Source: Thermoflexus sp040289485
Lineage (GTDB): Bacteria; Chloroflexota; Anaerolineae; Thermoflexales; Thermoflexaceae
Length of the DNA: 9,307 bases
Direction of reading: 5' to 3'
Assembly (NCBI RefSeq): GCF_040289485.1
Contig: NZ_PSLG01000076.1
Location: forward strand, 1-9,307
The position numbers and the translations under genes are program-made. Below the pieces are notes generated by a model that saw only the letters and a program-made list of their open reading frames with translations, was not told where the DNA came from and made no database searches. How positions within the stretch are numbered: the stretch's first letter is position 1; every line of letters starts with the position of its first letter. Shown here piece by piece: positions 1 to 5,491 of the stretch.

Positions 1-45
1 CTCTACCTCCCCGTCATCGAAATCCAAGTCATCCACGCCCCGTAG
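1..45 (+). CDS. 3' end of a truncated upstream gene (unknown product)
   Basis: From base 1 the first plus-strand frame reads LYLPVIEIQVIHAP and then meets a TAG stop at 43-45. Only 14 residues are visible, so no family can be named. The reading as a gene end rests on the open frame, its hydrophobic/acidic composition, and the strong hairpin that starts 5 bases after the stop. It could also be chance; sequence to the left of the window would settle it. Confidence 0.35.
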   Translation, partial: LYLPVIEIQVIHAP

Positions 46-49
46 CCCC

Positions 50-81
50 GCGGGGGCAGGAACCCCAAAACCTGCCCCCGC
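50..81 (+). terminator. GC-rich hairpin, possible terminator
   Basis: GCGGGGGCAGG at 50-60 is perfectly complementary to CCTGCCCCCGC at 71-81, giving an 11-bp stem with a 10-base loop (AACCCCAAAA). It stands just after the stop codon at 43-45 and just before the 3' end of the minus-strand remnant, so it could end transcription from either side. The following bases are pyrimidine-rich but lack a true T run, so it is not a textbook intrinsic terminator. Confidence 0.55.
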
Positions 82-92
82 CCATCTCTTCC

Positions 93-445
93 CTATGGGA
101 TGGGAACAGCCTCCCGGGCGAGGCGGGCGCCCTCCCGCAACGCCAGGACGTTGCGCGCCATCAGATCCTGATAGGGACTGAACATGTGGGTCTCCAGAGC
201 CCGCTCCACATCCTCTCACCATCGTGCGGGCCATCTGTCCGCCCGTCATCCCGTAGTTGGCGTTGTTGATCAAGATCATGGTGATGTTCTCGCCGCGGGC
301 GGTCGTGTGCACGATCTCCCCCACCCCGATGGAGGCCGGAACCCCATCTCCCTGGGTCGGTGAAGCCGATGCGGTCGGGGAGCATGCGCGTGATGCCCGA
401 GGCCATCGCCGGCGCTCGGCCGTGAGGGGCCTCCCCCAAACCCAT
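93..445 (-). pseudogene. Remnant of 2-oxoacid:ferredoxin oxidoreductase (beta fragment joined to gamma-like tail)
   Basis: Read on the minus strand, three frames together give recognisable oxidoreductase sequence. Frame one (about 433-355) reads EAPHGRAPAMASGITRMLPD, typical of the TPP-binding beta subunit (KorB/VorB/PorB type). After a frameshift near 352-356, the second frame (about 351-220) continues with GDG, 26 residues, then NN, which is the classical TPP-binding motif, and then NANYGMTGGQMA, the beta-subunit signature after that motif. Homology stops abruptly near 216-220. A third frame then reads EDVERALETHMFSPYQDLMA followed by RNVLALREGARLAREAV, to a TAG at 93-95; this resembles the C-terminus of the gamma subunit. 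A TGA at 216-218 precedes this last frame. The simplest reading is a deletion that removed the end of beta and most of gamma, plus a frameshift. The N-terminal beta region is absent too. The beta assignment is firm; the gamma assignment is from family memory and less sure. Confidence 0.75.
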
Positions 446-466
446 GGCCAGGGATCTGCCATCGGC

Positions 467-502
467 TTCCCCTGTATGGGGAAAGGGATGACAATGCATC
501 CC
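467..502. repeat. Two adjacent small hairpins
   Basis: TTCCCC (467-472) pairs with GGGGAA (478-483) around a 5-base loop. GGGATG (485-490) pairs with CATCCC (497-502) around a 6-base loop. The two hairpins are separated by one base and lead directly into the element at 503-518. The closely packed pair suggests a small repetitive or mobile-remnant element rather than a gene. Each stem is only 6 bp, so chance cannot be excluded. Confidence 0.35.
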
Positions 503-518
503 AGAGGGATCGGACAAG
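503..518 (+). repeat. Copy 1 of a 16-bp dispersed element
   Basis: AGAGGGATCGGACAAG here matches AGAGGAATCGGACAAG at 3210-3225 at 15 of 16 bases. Copy 1 lies 33 bases upstream of the gene starting at 552. Function is unknown: it could be a regulatory site or the conserved end of a dispersed repeat. Confidence 0.4.
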
Positions 519-551
519 AGGAGAGCCCGAAGACCACGACGGGAGCCCGCG

Positions 552-1682
552 ATGTCAAAAACGGTCCTCGTGCTGATGGTTGGACCCCTGGGCGTCCATC
601 CGCTGGAGCAGCAGATGGGCCGCGTGCTCCGGGCCGCCGCCCGGGAGACCCTCCGGCGGATCATGGCGACCGGCCGGATCGACCGGGTCATCGTCGCCGC
701 GCCCGATCCGGCAGGGCTGGAGCCGCTGGAAGGCGAGGGGCCTGACGTGCGGCTGGATGTGGATCCGGACCCCAGGGGGTTCGTGTTCGGCACCCGTCTG
801 GCCGACCTGATCGACCGCCACCGGATCCCCCGCCTGCTCTACATCGGGGCCGGCGCCTCCCCCCTGATGTCCACCACAGACTGGGCGGAGGTGCTGGCCG
901 CCTTCGCGGAGATAGGGGAAGGGGTGCTGACCAACAACTTGTACTCCAGCGACTGGATCGCCGTGGCGCCGGCGGCGGCCGTCCTTCGTCACGTTCATCG
1001 GCTGCCCACAGACAACGCGATGGCCTGGGTGCTCCATCGGGAGGGAGGGCTCCCGGCGCGGGTCTGGCCCTGCTCGACGGCCTCGCTGCTGGACCTGGAC
1101 ACGCCGGTGGACGCGCTGATCGCCGCGCAACACCCCCTGGCCCCGGAGGCCCTGCGGGAGGCCGTGGTGGAGGCCGGCTGGGACGCCTCTGCGGTGCGGC
1201 GGCTGCAGGAGTTGCTCCGCACGCCGGGAAGTCGCCTGGTGATCGCCGGCCGCGTCCCTTCCTGGGCCTGGGCTGCTCTGGAGCGCCACGCTCAGGTCTG
1301 GACGCGGGTGTTCAGCGAGGAGCGCGGCATGCAGGCCAGCGCCCGCATGCTCCGCGGCGAGGTGCGCTCCCTGGTTTACGCGTACCTCCAGGCGGTCGGC
1401 CCCGAGCATTTCTTCCAGACGCTGGCCGAACTGGCGGACGGGGCGCTGCTGGACATCCGGGTGTGGATGGCCGCCGCCGGCCGCTGGCCGGATCCCGTGG
1501 ACCGCTATGCCGCCGACCTCCGGATGCCGGGGGCGATCCGCGACCCGGTCATCCGCGCCTGGGTGGAGGCCGCCGCCCGCGCCCCGCTGGCCCTGCTGCT
1601 GGGCGGCCACACGCTGGTCTCCGCCGGCCTGGTGGCGATGCTGGAAGCCGCCATGGGGATCCCCCGCCTCCCCCTCGCGTGA
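552..1682 (+). CDS. Conserved hypothetical protein, possibly nucleotidyltransferase-like (GT-A fold)
   Basis: A 376-residue soluble protein with no signal peptide or membrane segment. A GGGAG ribosome site at 541-545 supports the ATG at 552. The first ~190 residues look like a degenerate sugar-nucleotidyl- or molybdopterin-type nucleotidyltransferase: a beta strand at 4-10 (VLVLMVG), a helix plus IDRVIVAAPD strand near 43-52, LLYIGAGASPLM at 95-106 where such enzymes usually carry the metal-binding Asp segment, TNNLYSSDW at 127-135, and DLDTP at 181-185. The Asp expected near 99-103 is absent, so catalysis is uncertain. The remaining ~185 residues are mostly helical, with FSEERGM, RGEVRSL and a GGHTLVSAGL segment near the end; I cannot assign them to a family. 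The following gene begins 45 bases after the stop but may have its own promoter. The reading frame is strongly supported by codon use; the functional assignment is tentative. Confidence 0.85.
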   Translation: MSKTVLVLMVGPLGVHPLEQQMGRVLRAAARETLRRIMATGRIDRVIVAAPDPAGLEPLEGEGPDVRLDVDPDPRGFVFGTRLADLIDRHRIPRLLYIGAGASPLMSTTDWAEVLAAFAEIGEGVLTNNLYSSDWIAVAPAAAVLRHVHRLPTDNAMAWVLHREGGLPARVWPCSTASLLDLDTPVDALIAAQHPLAPEALREAVVEAGWDASAVRRLQELLRTPGSRLVIAGRVPSWAWAALERHAQVWTRVFSEERGMQASARMLRGEVRSLVYAYLQAVGPEHFFQTLAELADGALLDIRVWMAAAGRWPDPVDRYAADLRMPGAIRDPVIRAWVEAAARAPLALLLGGHTLVSAGLVAMLEAAMGIPRLPLA

Positions 1683-1690
1683 TATAAAAT
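1683..1690 (+). promoter_or_regulatory. Possible -10 element for the C39 peptidase gene
   Basis: TATAAAAT is the only AT-rich stretch around the 45-base gap between two GC-rich genes, and begins right after the TGA at 1680-1682. It resembles a sigma-70 -10 box. No convincing -35 hexamer lies 16-18 bases upstream, in the end of the preceding gene, so this is a weak call. Confidence 0.4.
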
Positions 1691-1727
1691 TACGGTAGCC
1701 CGATTCCGGGATCCGGAGGGTCGGGCG

Positions 1728-3056
1728 ATGCCGCGCTGGCGGTGGTGGGCGTGGGGATTGGCCATGGCCGTGCTGGGGATGGGGGCCCTGTGGGAAGGCC
1801 TCCACCGTCTGCCTCCCCGTTACGTCGCCCGGGTCCTTCCGGAGCCCCTCCAGCTGTGGTTCTGGCCTGCCCATCCGGACCGAGTTCCCACGCCCATGGC
1901 CACCCCTCCCGCCGACTGGCTCGCTGCCTGGCTGACGCCCTCGGCCGGAACTCCGCAGCCGTCCCCTGCGCCCTCCATCCCGCGCATCCCCTCCCTCCGT
2001 CCCCCGACGGCCCCGCCCCCTCTACGCCCCACGGTGACCCGGCCGGCCCCGACGCCCACGGTCACCCCGGCGCGGTTCCCCGGACCCACCCAGGCGGCCC
2101 GCAACACCCCCGCTGCCCTGGAGCAGGCCGACGTCCTGCTGTATGGCGTGCGCCATGCCTTCCAAACCTGGAACAACTGCGGGCCGGCCACCCTGGCCAT
2201 GGCCCTGAGTTTCTACGGGTGGCCGGGGACCCAGAAGGAGGCCGCCGCCGTCCTGAAGCCGGACCCTGAGGACAAGAACGTCTCGCCGGAGGAGATGGCC
2301 GCCTTCGCCCGCCGCCTGGGGCTGGGGGCGAAGGTGCGGGTGAACGGAACCCTCGACCTCCTCCGGCGCCTGCTCCGGGCGGGCTTCCCCGTCATCCTCG
2401 AGACCGGCTTCGAGCCGGACCCCAAACAGGGGTGGATGGGCCACTACCGGCTGCTCATCGGCTACAGCGAGCGGGCAGGCCAGTTCATCGTGATGGATTC
2501 CTACATGGGGCCGAACCAGGGGGTGCCGGCGGAGGAGGCGGACCGCTACTGGCGCCATTTCAACCGGACCTATGTGTTGATCTACCGTCCGGAGGAGGAA
2601 GGCCGGCTGCGGGAGGTGGTCGGGCCGGACTGGGAGGACGATCGGCGGATGTGGGAAGGAGCGCTGGCCCGCGCCCAGCAGGAGATCCAGGCGAACGCCC
2701 AGGACGCCTTCGCCTGGTTCAACGCCGGGGCGGCGCTGCTCCGCCTTGGCCGGCCGTCGGACGCCGCGGCGGCCTTCGATCAGGCCCGCGCCCTCGGGCT
2801 GCCCTGGCGGATCCTCTGGTACCGTTTCGAGCCCTTCGAGGCCTACCTCGCCGTCGGACGCTACCGCGAGGTCATCGCCCTGGCCGACGCCAACCTGCGG
2901 GTGACGCCCTACGTCGAGGAGTGGTATGACTTCAAGGGCCAGGCCCTGCTGGCCCTGGGGGATCGGGAGGGGGCCCGGGCGCTCTTCCAGCGGGCCCTGC
3001 GGTTCAACCCCAACTTCGCCACCGCCCGCGCGCACCTGGCCATGGTCTCTCCGTGA
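1728..3056 (+). CDS. Membrane-anchored C39-like cysteine peptidase with C-terminal TPR repeats
   Basis: A 442-residue protein preceded by GGAGG at 1715-1719. Domain order: a basic/Trp-rich N-terminus and hydrophobic segment at about 6-23 (signal anchor); a long Pro/Thr/Ser-rich linker at about 48-125, typical of extracytoplasmic proteins; a peptidase C39-like domain at about 133-288; and helical TPR-like repeats at about 309-442. Candidate catalytic residues are Cys151 in WNNCGPATLAMAL, His239 in GHYRLLIGY and Asp257 in VMDSYMGP. Gln146 upstream of the Cys could form the oxyanion hole. The C39_2 family includes papain-fold peptidases, often without a transporter, and this gene has none nearby, so a bacteriocin-processing role is not supported. 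It most likely acts outside the membrane on an unknown substrate, with the TPRs serving as a binding platform. The family call is good; the substrate is unknown. Confidence 0.88.
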   Translation: MPRWRWWAWGLAMAVLGMGALWEGLHRLPPRYVARVLPEPLQLWFWPAHPDRVPTPMATPPADWLAAWLTPSAGTPQPSPAPSIPRIPSLRPPTAPPPLRPTVTRPAPTPTVTPARFPGPTQAARNTPAALEQADVLLYGVRHAFQTWNNCGPATLAMALSFYGWPGTQKEAAAVLKPDPEDKNVSPEEMAAFARRLGLGAKVRVNGTLDLLRRLLRAGFPVILETGFEPDPKQGWMGHYRLLIGYSERAGQFIVMDSYMGPNQGVPAEEADRYWRHFNRTYVLIYRPEEEGRLREVVGPDWEDDRRMWEGALARAQQEIQANAQDAFAWFNAGAALLRLGRPSDAAAAFDQARALGLPWRILWYRFEPFEAYLAVGRYREVIALADANLRVTPYVEEWYDFKGQALLALGDREGARALFQRALRFNPNFATARAHLAMVSP

Positions 3057-3062
3057 GACAGA

Positions 3063-3236
3063 TCACCGCGTGTCCGCGCCCTGCAGCCAGGCCCCCAGGG
3101 CGATCAGCCACCCGCCGATCCGGCCCCGAAGGCCCCCCGTCTCCTCGCCCGCTGCCAGACGGGCCAGCGCCTCGGCGCGCGCCCGGGCGTGCGCCTCCTG
3201 CTGATACCAAGAGGAATCGGACAAGTCCGCAGCCAT
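3063..3236 (-). CDS. Possible small protein, 57 residues, unknown function
   Basis: The minus strand reads from ATG at 3236 to TGA at 3063-3065, giving 57 residues: MAADLSDSSWYQQEAH, an Ala/Arg/Glu-rich helix (about 17-32), then GRIGGWLIALGAWLQG (about 38-53), which could be an amphipathic or membrane-associating helix. Third positions are mostly G/C and the composition is protein-like, unlike random GC-rich frames. It is convergent with the C39 gene (6 bases between stops) and occupies most of an otherwise empty 288-base gap. Against it: no clear Shine-Dalgarno site precedes the ATG, and residues 4-9 are encoded by copy 2 of the 16-bp repeat, so the original start may have been changed. I have the impression of similar small Ala/Arg-rich proteins in related bacteria, but cannot name a family. 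Confidence 0.5.
   Translation of the reverse strand: MAADLSDSSWYQQEAHARARAEALARLAAGEETGGLRGRIGGWLIALGAWLQGADTR
3210..3225 (+). repeat. Copy 2 of the 16-bp dispersed element
   Basis: AGAGGAATCGGACAAG matches 503-518 with one mismatch. Here it also begins an imperfect palindrome, CGGAC-AA-GTCCG at 3218-3229, which copy 1 lacks. It lies 119 bases upstream of the SPFH gene and within the first codons of the possible minus-strand small gene. Confidence 0.4.
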
Positions 3237-3344
3237 AGAAAGGGCTGGGGCCCCATGGGGTTGAGCCCGTGCCCTGGGGCAGGCTCTCCCCACCGGGCCT
3301 CGAAGCCGGTAAACTGGAACCACAGTTTCCTGCGGGAGGTCACG

Positions 3345-4283
3345 ATGGAGAGCGCGCTCACCCTGCTGGTGCTTTTGGCGTGCGGCGGCCTGATCGCGTT
3401 GGCCCTGCTGGGCTCGATGATCCGCATCGTGCCCGAATACCAACGCCTGGTGGTCTTCCGCCTGGGCAAGGTCATCGGGGCCAAAGGGCCGGGGCTGGTG
3501 CTCCTGATCCCCATCGTCGATCGGGCGATCACCGTGGACCTGCGGGAGCAGTTCCGGGAGATCCCCCAGCAGACCTCCATCACCAAGGACAACGCCCCCA
3601 TCGGCATCGACTTCCTGATCTATTGGCGGGTGGTGGATCCTGTCCAGAGCGTGGTGCAGGTGCGAGACTTCGTCTCGGCGGCGGTGGGGATCGCCACCAC
3701 CACCCTGCGGGCGGTCATCGGCGACATCCTGCTGGACGATGTCCTGGCCAAGCGGGAGTACATCAACCAGGCCCTGCGGGTGAAACTGGACGAGGTGACC
3801 GAGCGCTGGGGGGTGAAGGTGACAGCGGTGGAGATCCGGGAGATCCAGCCGCCGCGGGATGTGCTGGAGGCCATGACCCGGCAGATGTCGGCGGAGCGCA
3901 ACCGCCGCGCCCTGGTGACCGAGGCCGACGGCAAGCGGGAGGCGGCGGTCAAGGTGGCGGAGGGCGAGAAGCAGGCGGCCATCCTGAAGGCCGAGGGGGA
4001 GAAGGAGGCGGCCATCCTGCGGGCGGAGGGCGAGCGCCAGGCTCAGATCCTGCGAGCAGAAGGGTTCGCGATGGCCCTGGAGCGCATCTTCGCCGTCGCC
4101 CGCACCCTGGACGCCAACACGATGACCCTGCAATACTTGGAAGCCCTCAAGGCCTTGGGGGCCAGCCCGGCCACCAAGTTCGTCTTCCCGATGGAGTTCA
4201 CCCGGCTCATCGCCCCCCTCTCCACCCTGGTCGGCAACGCCGGATCCGGGGTCTCCCCGGAGGGGGCCCAGCCGTCCGCATGA
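3345..4283 (+). CDS. SPFH/band 7 domain membrane protein (stomatin/QmcA-like)
   Basis: A 312-residue protein. A GGGAGGT ribosome site at 3334-3340 selects the ATG at 3345; the frame is open further upstream but without such a site. A single N-terminal membrane helix (about 4-24) is followed by the SPFH core, with signatures VPEYQRLVVFRLGK, GPGLVLLIPIVDR and the later TERWGVKVTAVEIREI. A charged coiled-coil region at about 176-240 ends in three consecutive 11-residue repeats (206-238, EGEKQAAILKA and variants), as in stomatins, QmcA and paraslipins. The C-terminus ends in a Ser/Pro-rich tail. Such proteins oligomerise at the membrane and organise microdomains or control proteases. The usual NfeD partner is not adjacent. 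TAAACT at 3310-3315 is a weak possible -10. FolD follows after 41 bases and may be cotranscribed, without an obvious functional link. Confidence 0.93.
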   Translation: MESALTLLVLLACGGLIALALLGSMIRIVPEYQRLVVFRLGKVIGAKGPGLVLLIPIVDRAITVDLREQFREIPQQTSITKDNAPIGIDFLIYWRVVDPVQSVVQVRDFVSAAVGIATTTLRAVIGDILLDDVLAKREYINQALRVKLDEVTERWGVKVTAVEIREIQPPRDVLEAMTRQMSAERNRRALVTEADGKREAAVKVAEGEKQAAILKAEGEKEAAILRAEGERQAQILRAEGFAMALERIFAVARTLDANTMTLQYLEALKALGASPATKFVFPMEFTRLIAPLSTLVGNAGSGVSPEGAQPSA

Positions 4284-4324
4284 AGCCCAGGGCCCTGCGT
4301 CGGGGCTCGCACGAGGAGAGACCC

Positions 4325-5251
4325 GTGGCGGCACGCATCCTGGACGGACGGGCGATGGCCGACCGCTGGCGGGCGTGGGTGAAAGCCCAGGTGGCCGCCT
4401 TCCGGGACCGCACCGGACGGGTCCCCGGCCTGGCGACCATCCTCATCGGCGACCATCCCGCCTCACAGAGTTACGTGCGGGCCAAGCAGCGCGCCTGCGC
4501 GGAGGTGGGCATCCGCACCCTCCACCATCATCTGCCTGGGGAGGCGGACCGTCGGACGGTGCTGGGGCTGCTGGGCCGTCTGGCGGACGATCCGGAGGTC
4601 CACGGGATCCTGGTGCAGTTGCCGCTGCCGCCCCACCTCGATGAAGAGGAGATCCTGGGGGCGATCCCCCTGGAGAAAGACGTCGACGGGTTCCATCCCT
4701 GGAACATCGGCCGCCTGGGGCTGAAAGGGCGGGATCCGTATTTCGTCCCCTGCACTCCCCTGGGGATCCTGACGATGCTCCAGGAAGCGCAGATCCCTAT
4801 CGCCGGCCGCCGGGCGGTGGTCCTGGGGCGCAGCCGGATCGTGGGGCTGCCGATGGCCCTGCTGCTGTTGCGGCTGGACGCCACGGTCACTGTCTGTCAT
4901 TCCCGAACCCCCCATCTGGCCGAGGTGACCCGCCAGGCGGACCTGCTGATCGTGGCCGCCGGCCGGCCGGGCCTGGTGCGGGGGGAGATGGTGCGGCCCG
5001 GGGCGGCGGTGATCGACGTGGGGATCCATCGGGTGCCGGATCCCCAGGCCCCGGGAGGTTACCGGCTGGTAGGGGACGTCGTCTTCGAGGAGGTCATCCA
5101 GGTGGCGGGTGCCCTCACCCCGGTTCCGGGGGGCGTTGGCCCGATGACCGTGGCGATGCTGTTGGTCAACACCCTAAAGGCCGCCCAGCGCCAGGTGGAG
5201 GGATCGGCCTCCCCGTGGCCCGAGCCGCCTCCGGCCACCGCCCCTCTTTGA
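4325..5251 (+). CDS. folD: Bifunctional methylenetetrahydrofolate dehydrogenase / methenyltetrahydrofolate cyclohydrolase
   Basis: FolD oxidises 5,10-methylene-THF with NADP+ and hydrolyses the methenyl form to 10-formyl-THF, in the cytoplasm. Counting from the GTG at 4325, the catalytic residues fall at Tyr50 and Lys54 (SYVRAKQ), Gln98 (VQLPLP) and Asp121 (KDVDGFHPWN), the same numbers as in E. coli FolD, which supports this start. GAGGAG at 4313-4318 lies 6 bases before it. An in-frame ATG at 4280 overlaps the upstream stop but has a poorly spaced ribosome site. Other signatures are PCTPLGI, the nucleotide-binding GRSRIVGLPM (Arg where many homologues have Asn or another residue) and TPVPGGVGPMTVAMLL near the C-terminus. 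The 308-residue length is close to the family norm, with a Pro-rich tail of about 18 residues. The stop lies inside the -35 box of the next promoter. Confidence 0.96.
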   Translation: MAARILDGRAMADRWRAWVKAQVAAFRDRTGRVPGLATILIGDHPASQSYVRAKQRACAEVGIRTLHHHLPGEADRRTVLGLLGRLADDPEVHGILVQLPLPPHLDEEEILGAIPLEKDVDGFHPWNIGRLGLKGRDPYFVPCTPLGILTMLQEAQIPIAGRRAVVLGRSRIVGLPMALLLLRLDATVTVCHSRTPHLAEVTRQADLLIVAAGRPGLVRGEMVRPGAAVIDVGIHRVPDPQAPGGYRLVGDVVFEEVIQVAGALTPVPGGVGPMTVAMLLVNTLKAAQRQVEGSASPWPEPPPATAPL

Positions 5252-5276
5252 CAGCCCGGCCGCATCGATTTAAAAT
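5248..5276 (+). promoter_or_regulatory. Sigma-70-type promoter of the TPP riboswitch operon
   Basis: A perfect -35 hexamer TTGACA at 5248-5253 and a -10 TAAAAT at 5271-5276 are separated by exactly 17 bases. The folD stop codon TGA (5249-5251) is part of the -35 box. Transcription should begin around 5283, at the first bases of the riboswitch P1 stem. Confidence 0.85.
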
Positions 5277-5281
5277 CGCCC

Positions 5282-5410
<129 letters not shown>

Positions 5411-5417
5411 CACCCCT

Positions 5418-5443
5418 CGCCCGTCCGTCGGCGGGCGTTTTTT
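5418..5443 (+). terminator. Intrinsic terminator, expression platform of the TPP riboswitch
   Basis: CGCCCGTC (5418-5425) pairs with GGCGGGCG (5430-5437), including one U-G pair and a 4-base loop, followed at once by six T residues (5438-5443). It lies 8 bases after the aptamer and 48 bases before the cytX start. Ligand binding should favour this hairpin. A possible antiterminator pairs 5352-5358 (CGCCGAC) with 5427-5433 (GTCGGCG), which would disturb both aptamer and terminator; this is an inference. Confidence 0.88.
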
Positions 5444-5491
5444 GTTCCCCCCACGCCGCTTCGCCCATCCCATCCGTTCCGGAGGTGTGCC

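Noticed and set aside
555..1874. Long open frame on the minus strand opposite the 552-1682 gene
   Set aside because: It is a GC-rich shadow frame: His/Arg/Gly/Pro/Gln-rich with no family resemblance, while the plus-strand frame has normal protein composition and a ribosome site.
2022..3035. Long minus-strand frame opposite the C39 peptidase gene
   Set aside because: It has low-complexity Gly/Pro/Arg/His composition and lies opposite a gene with clear catalytic motifs.
3251..3260. Palindrome CCCCATGGGG upstream of the SPFH gene
   Set aside because: A 10-bp palindrome alone is weak in GC-rich DNA and no second copy or regulator context supports an operator.
3189..3344. Earlier in-frame ATG for the SPFH protein
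   Set aside because: The extra residues are not membrane- or SPFH-like, and the GGGAGGT site with correct spacing points to the ATG at 3345.
4245..4261. 7-bp hairpin TCCGGGG-TCT-CCCCGGA near the end of the SPFH gene
   Set aside because: It lies within coding sequence, has no T run, and folD follows closely. Such stems are common by chance at this GC content.
4280..4324. ATG at 4280 as folD start, overlapping the SPFH stop
   Set aside because: It would add 15 non-conserved residues, whereas the GTG at 4325 has a well-spaced GAGGAG and gives catalytic residue numbers equal to those of E. coli FolD.
3237..4334. Upstream extension of the small minus-strand frame to a start near 4334, opposite the SPFH gene
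   Set aside because: The extension is a shadow of the SPFH coding sequence; only the part below 3236 is outside other genes and protein-like.
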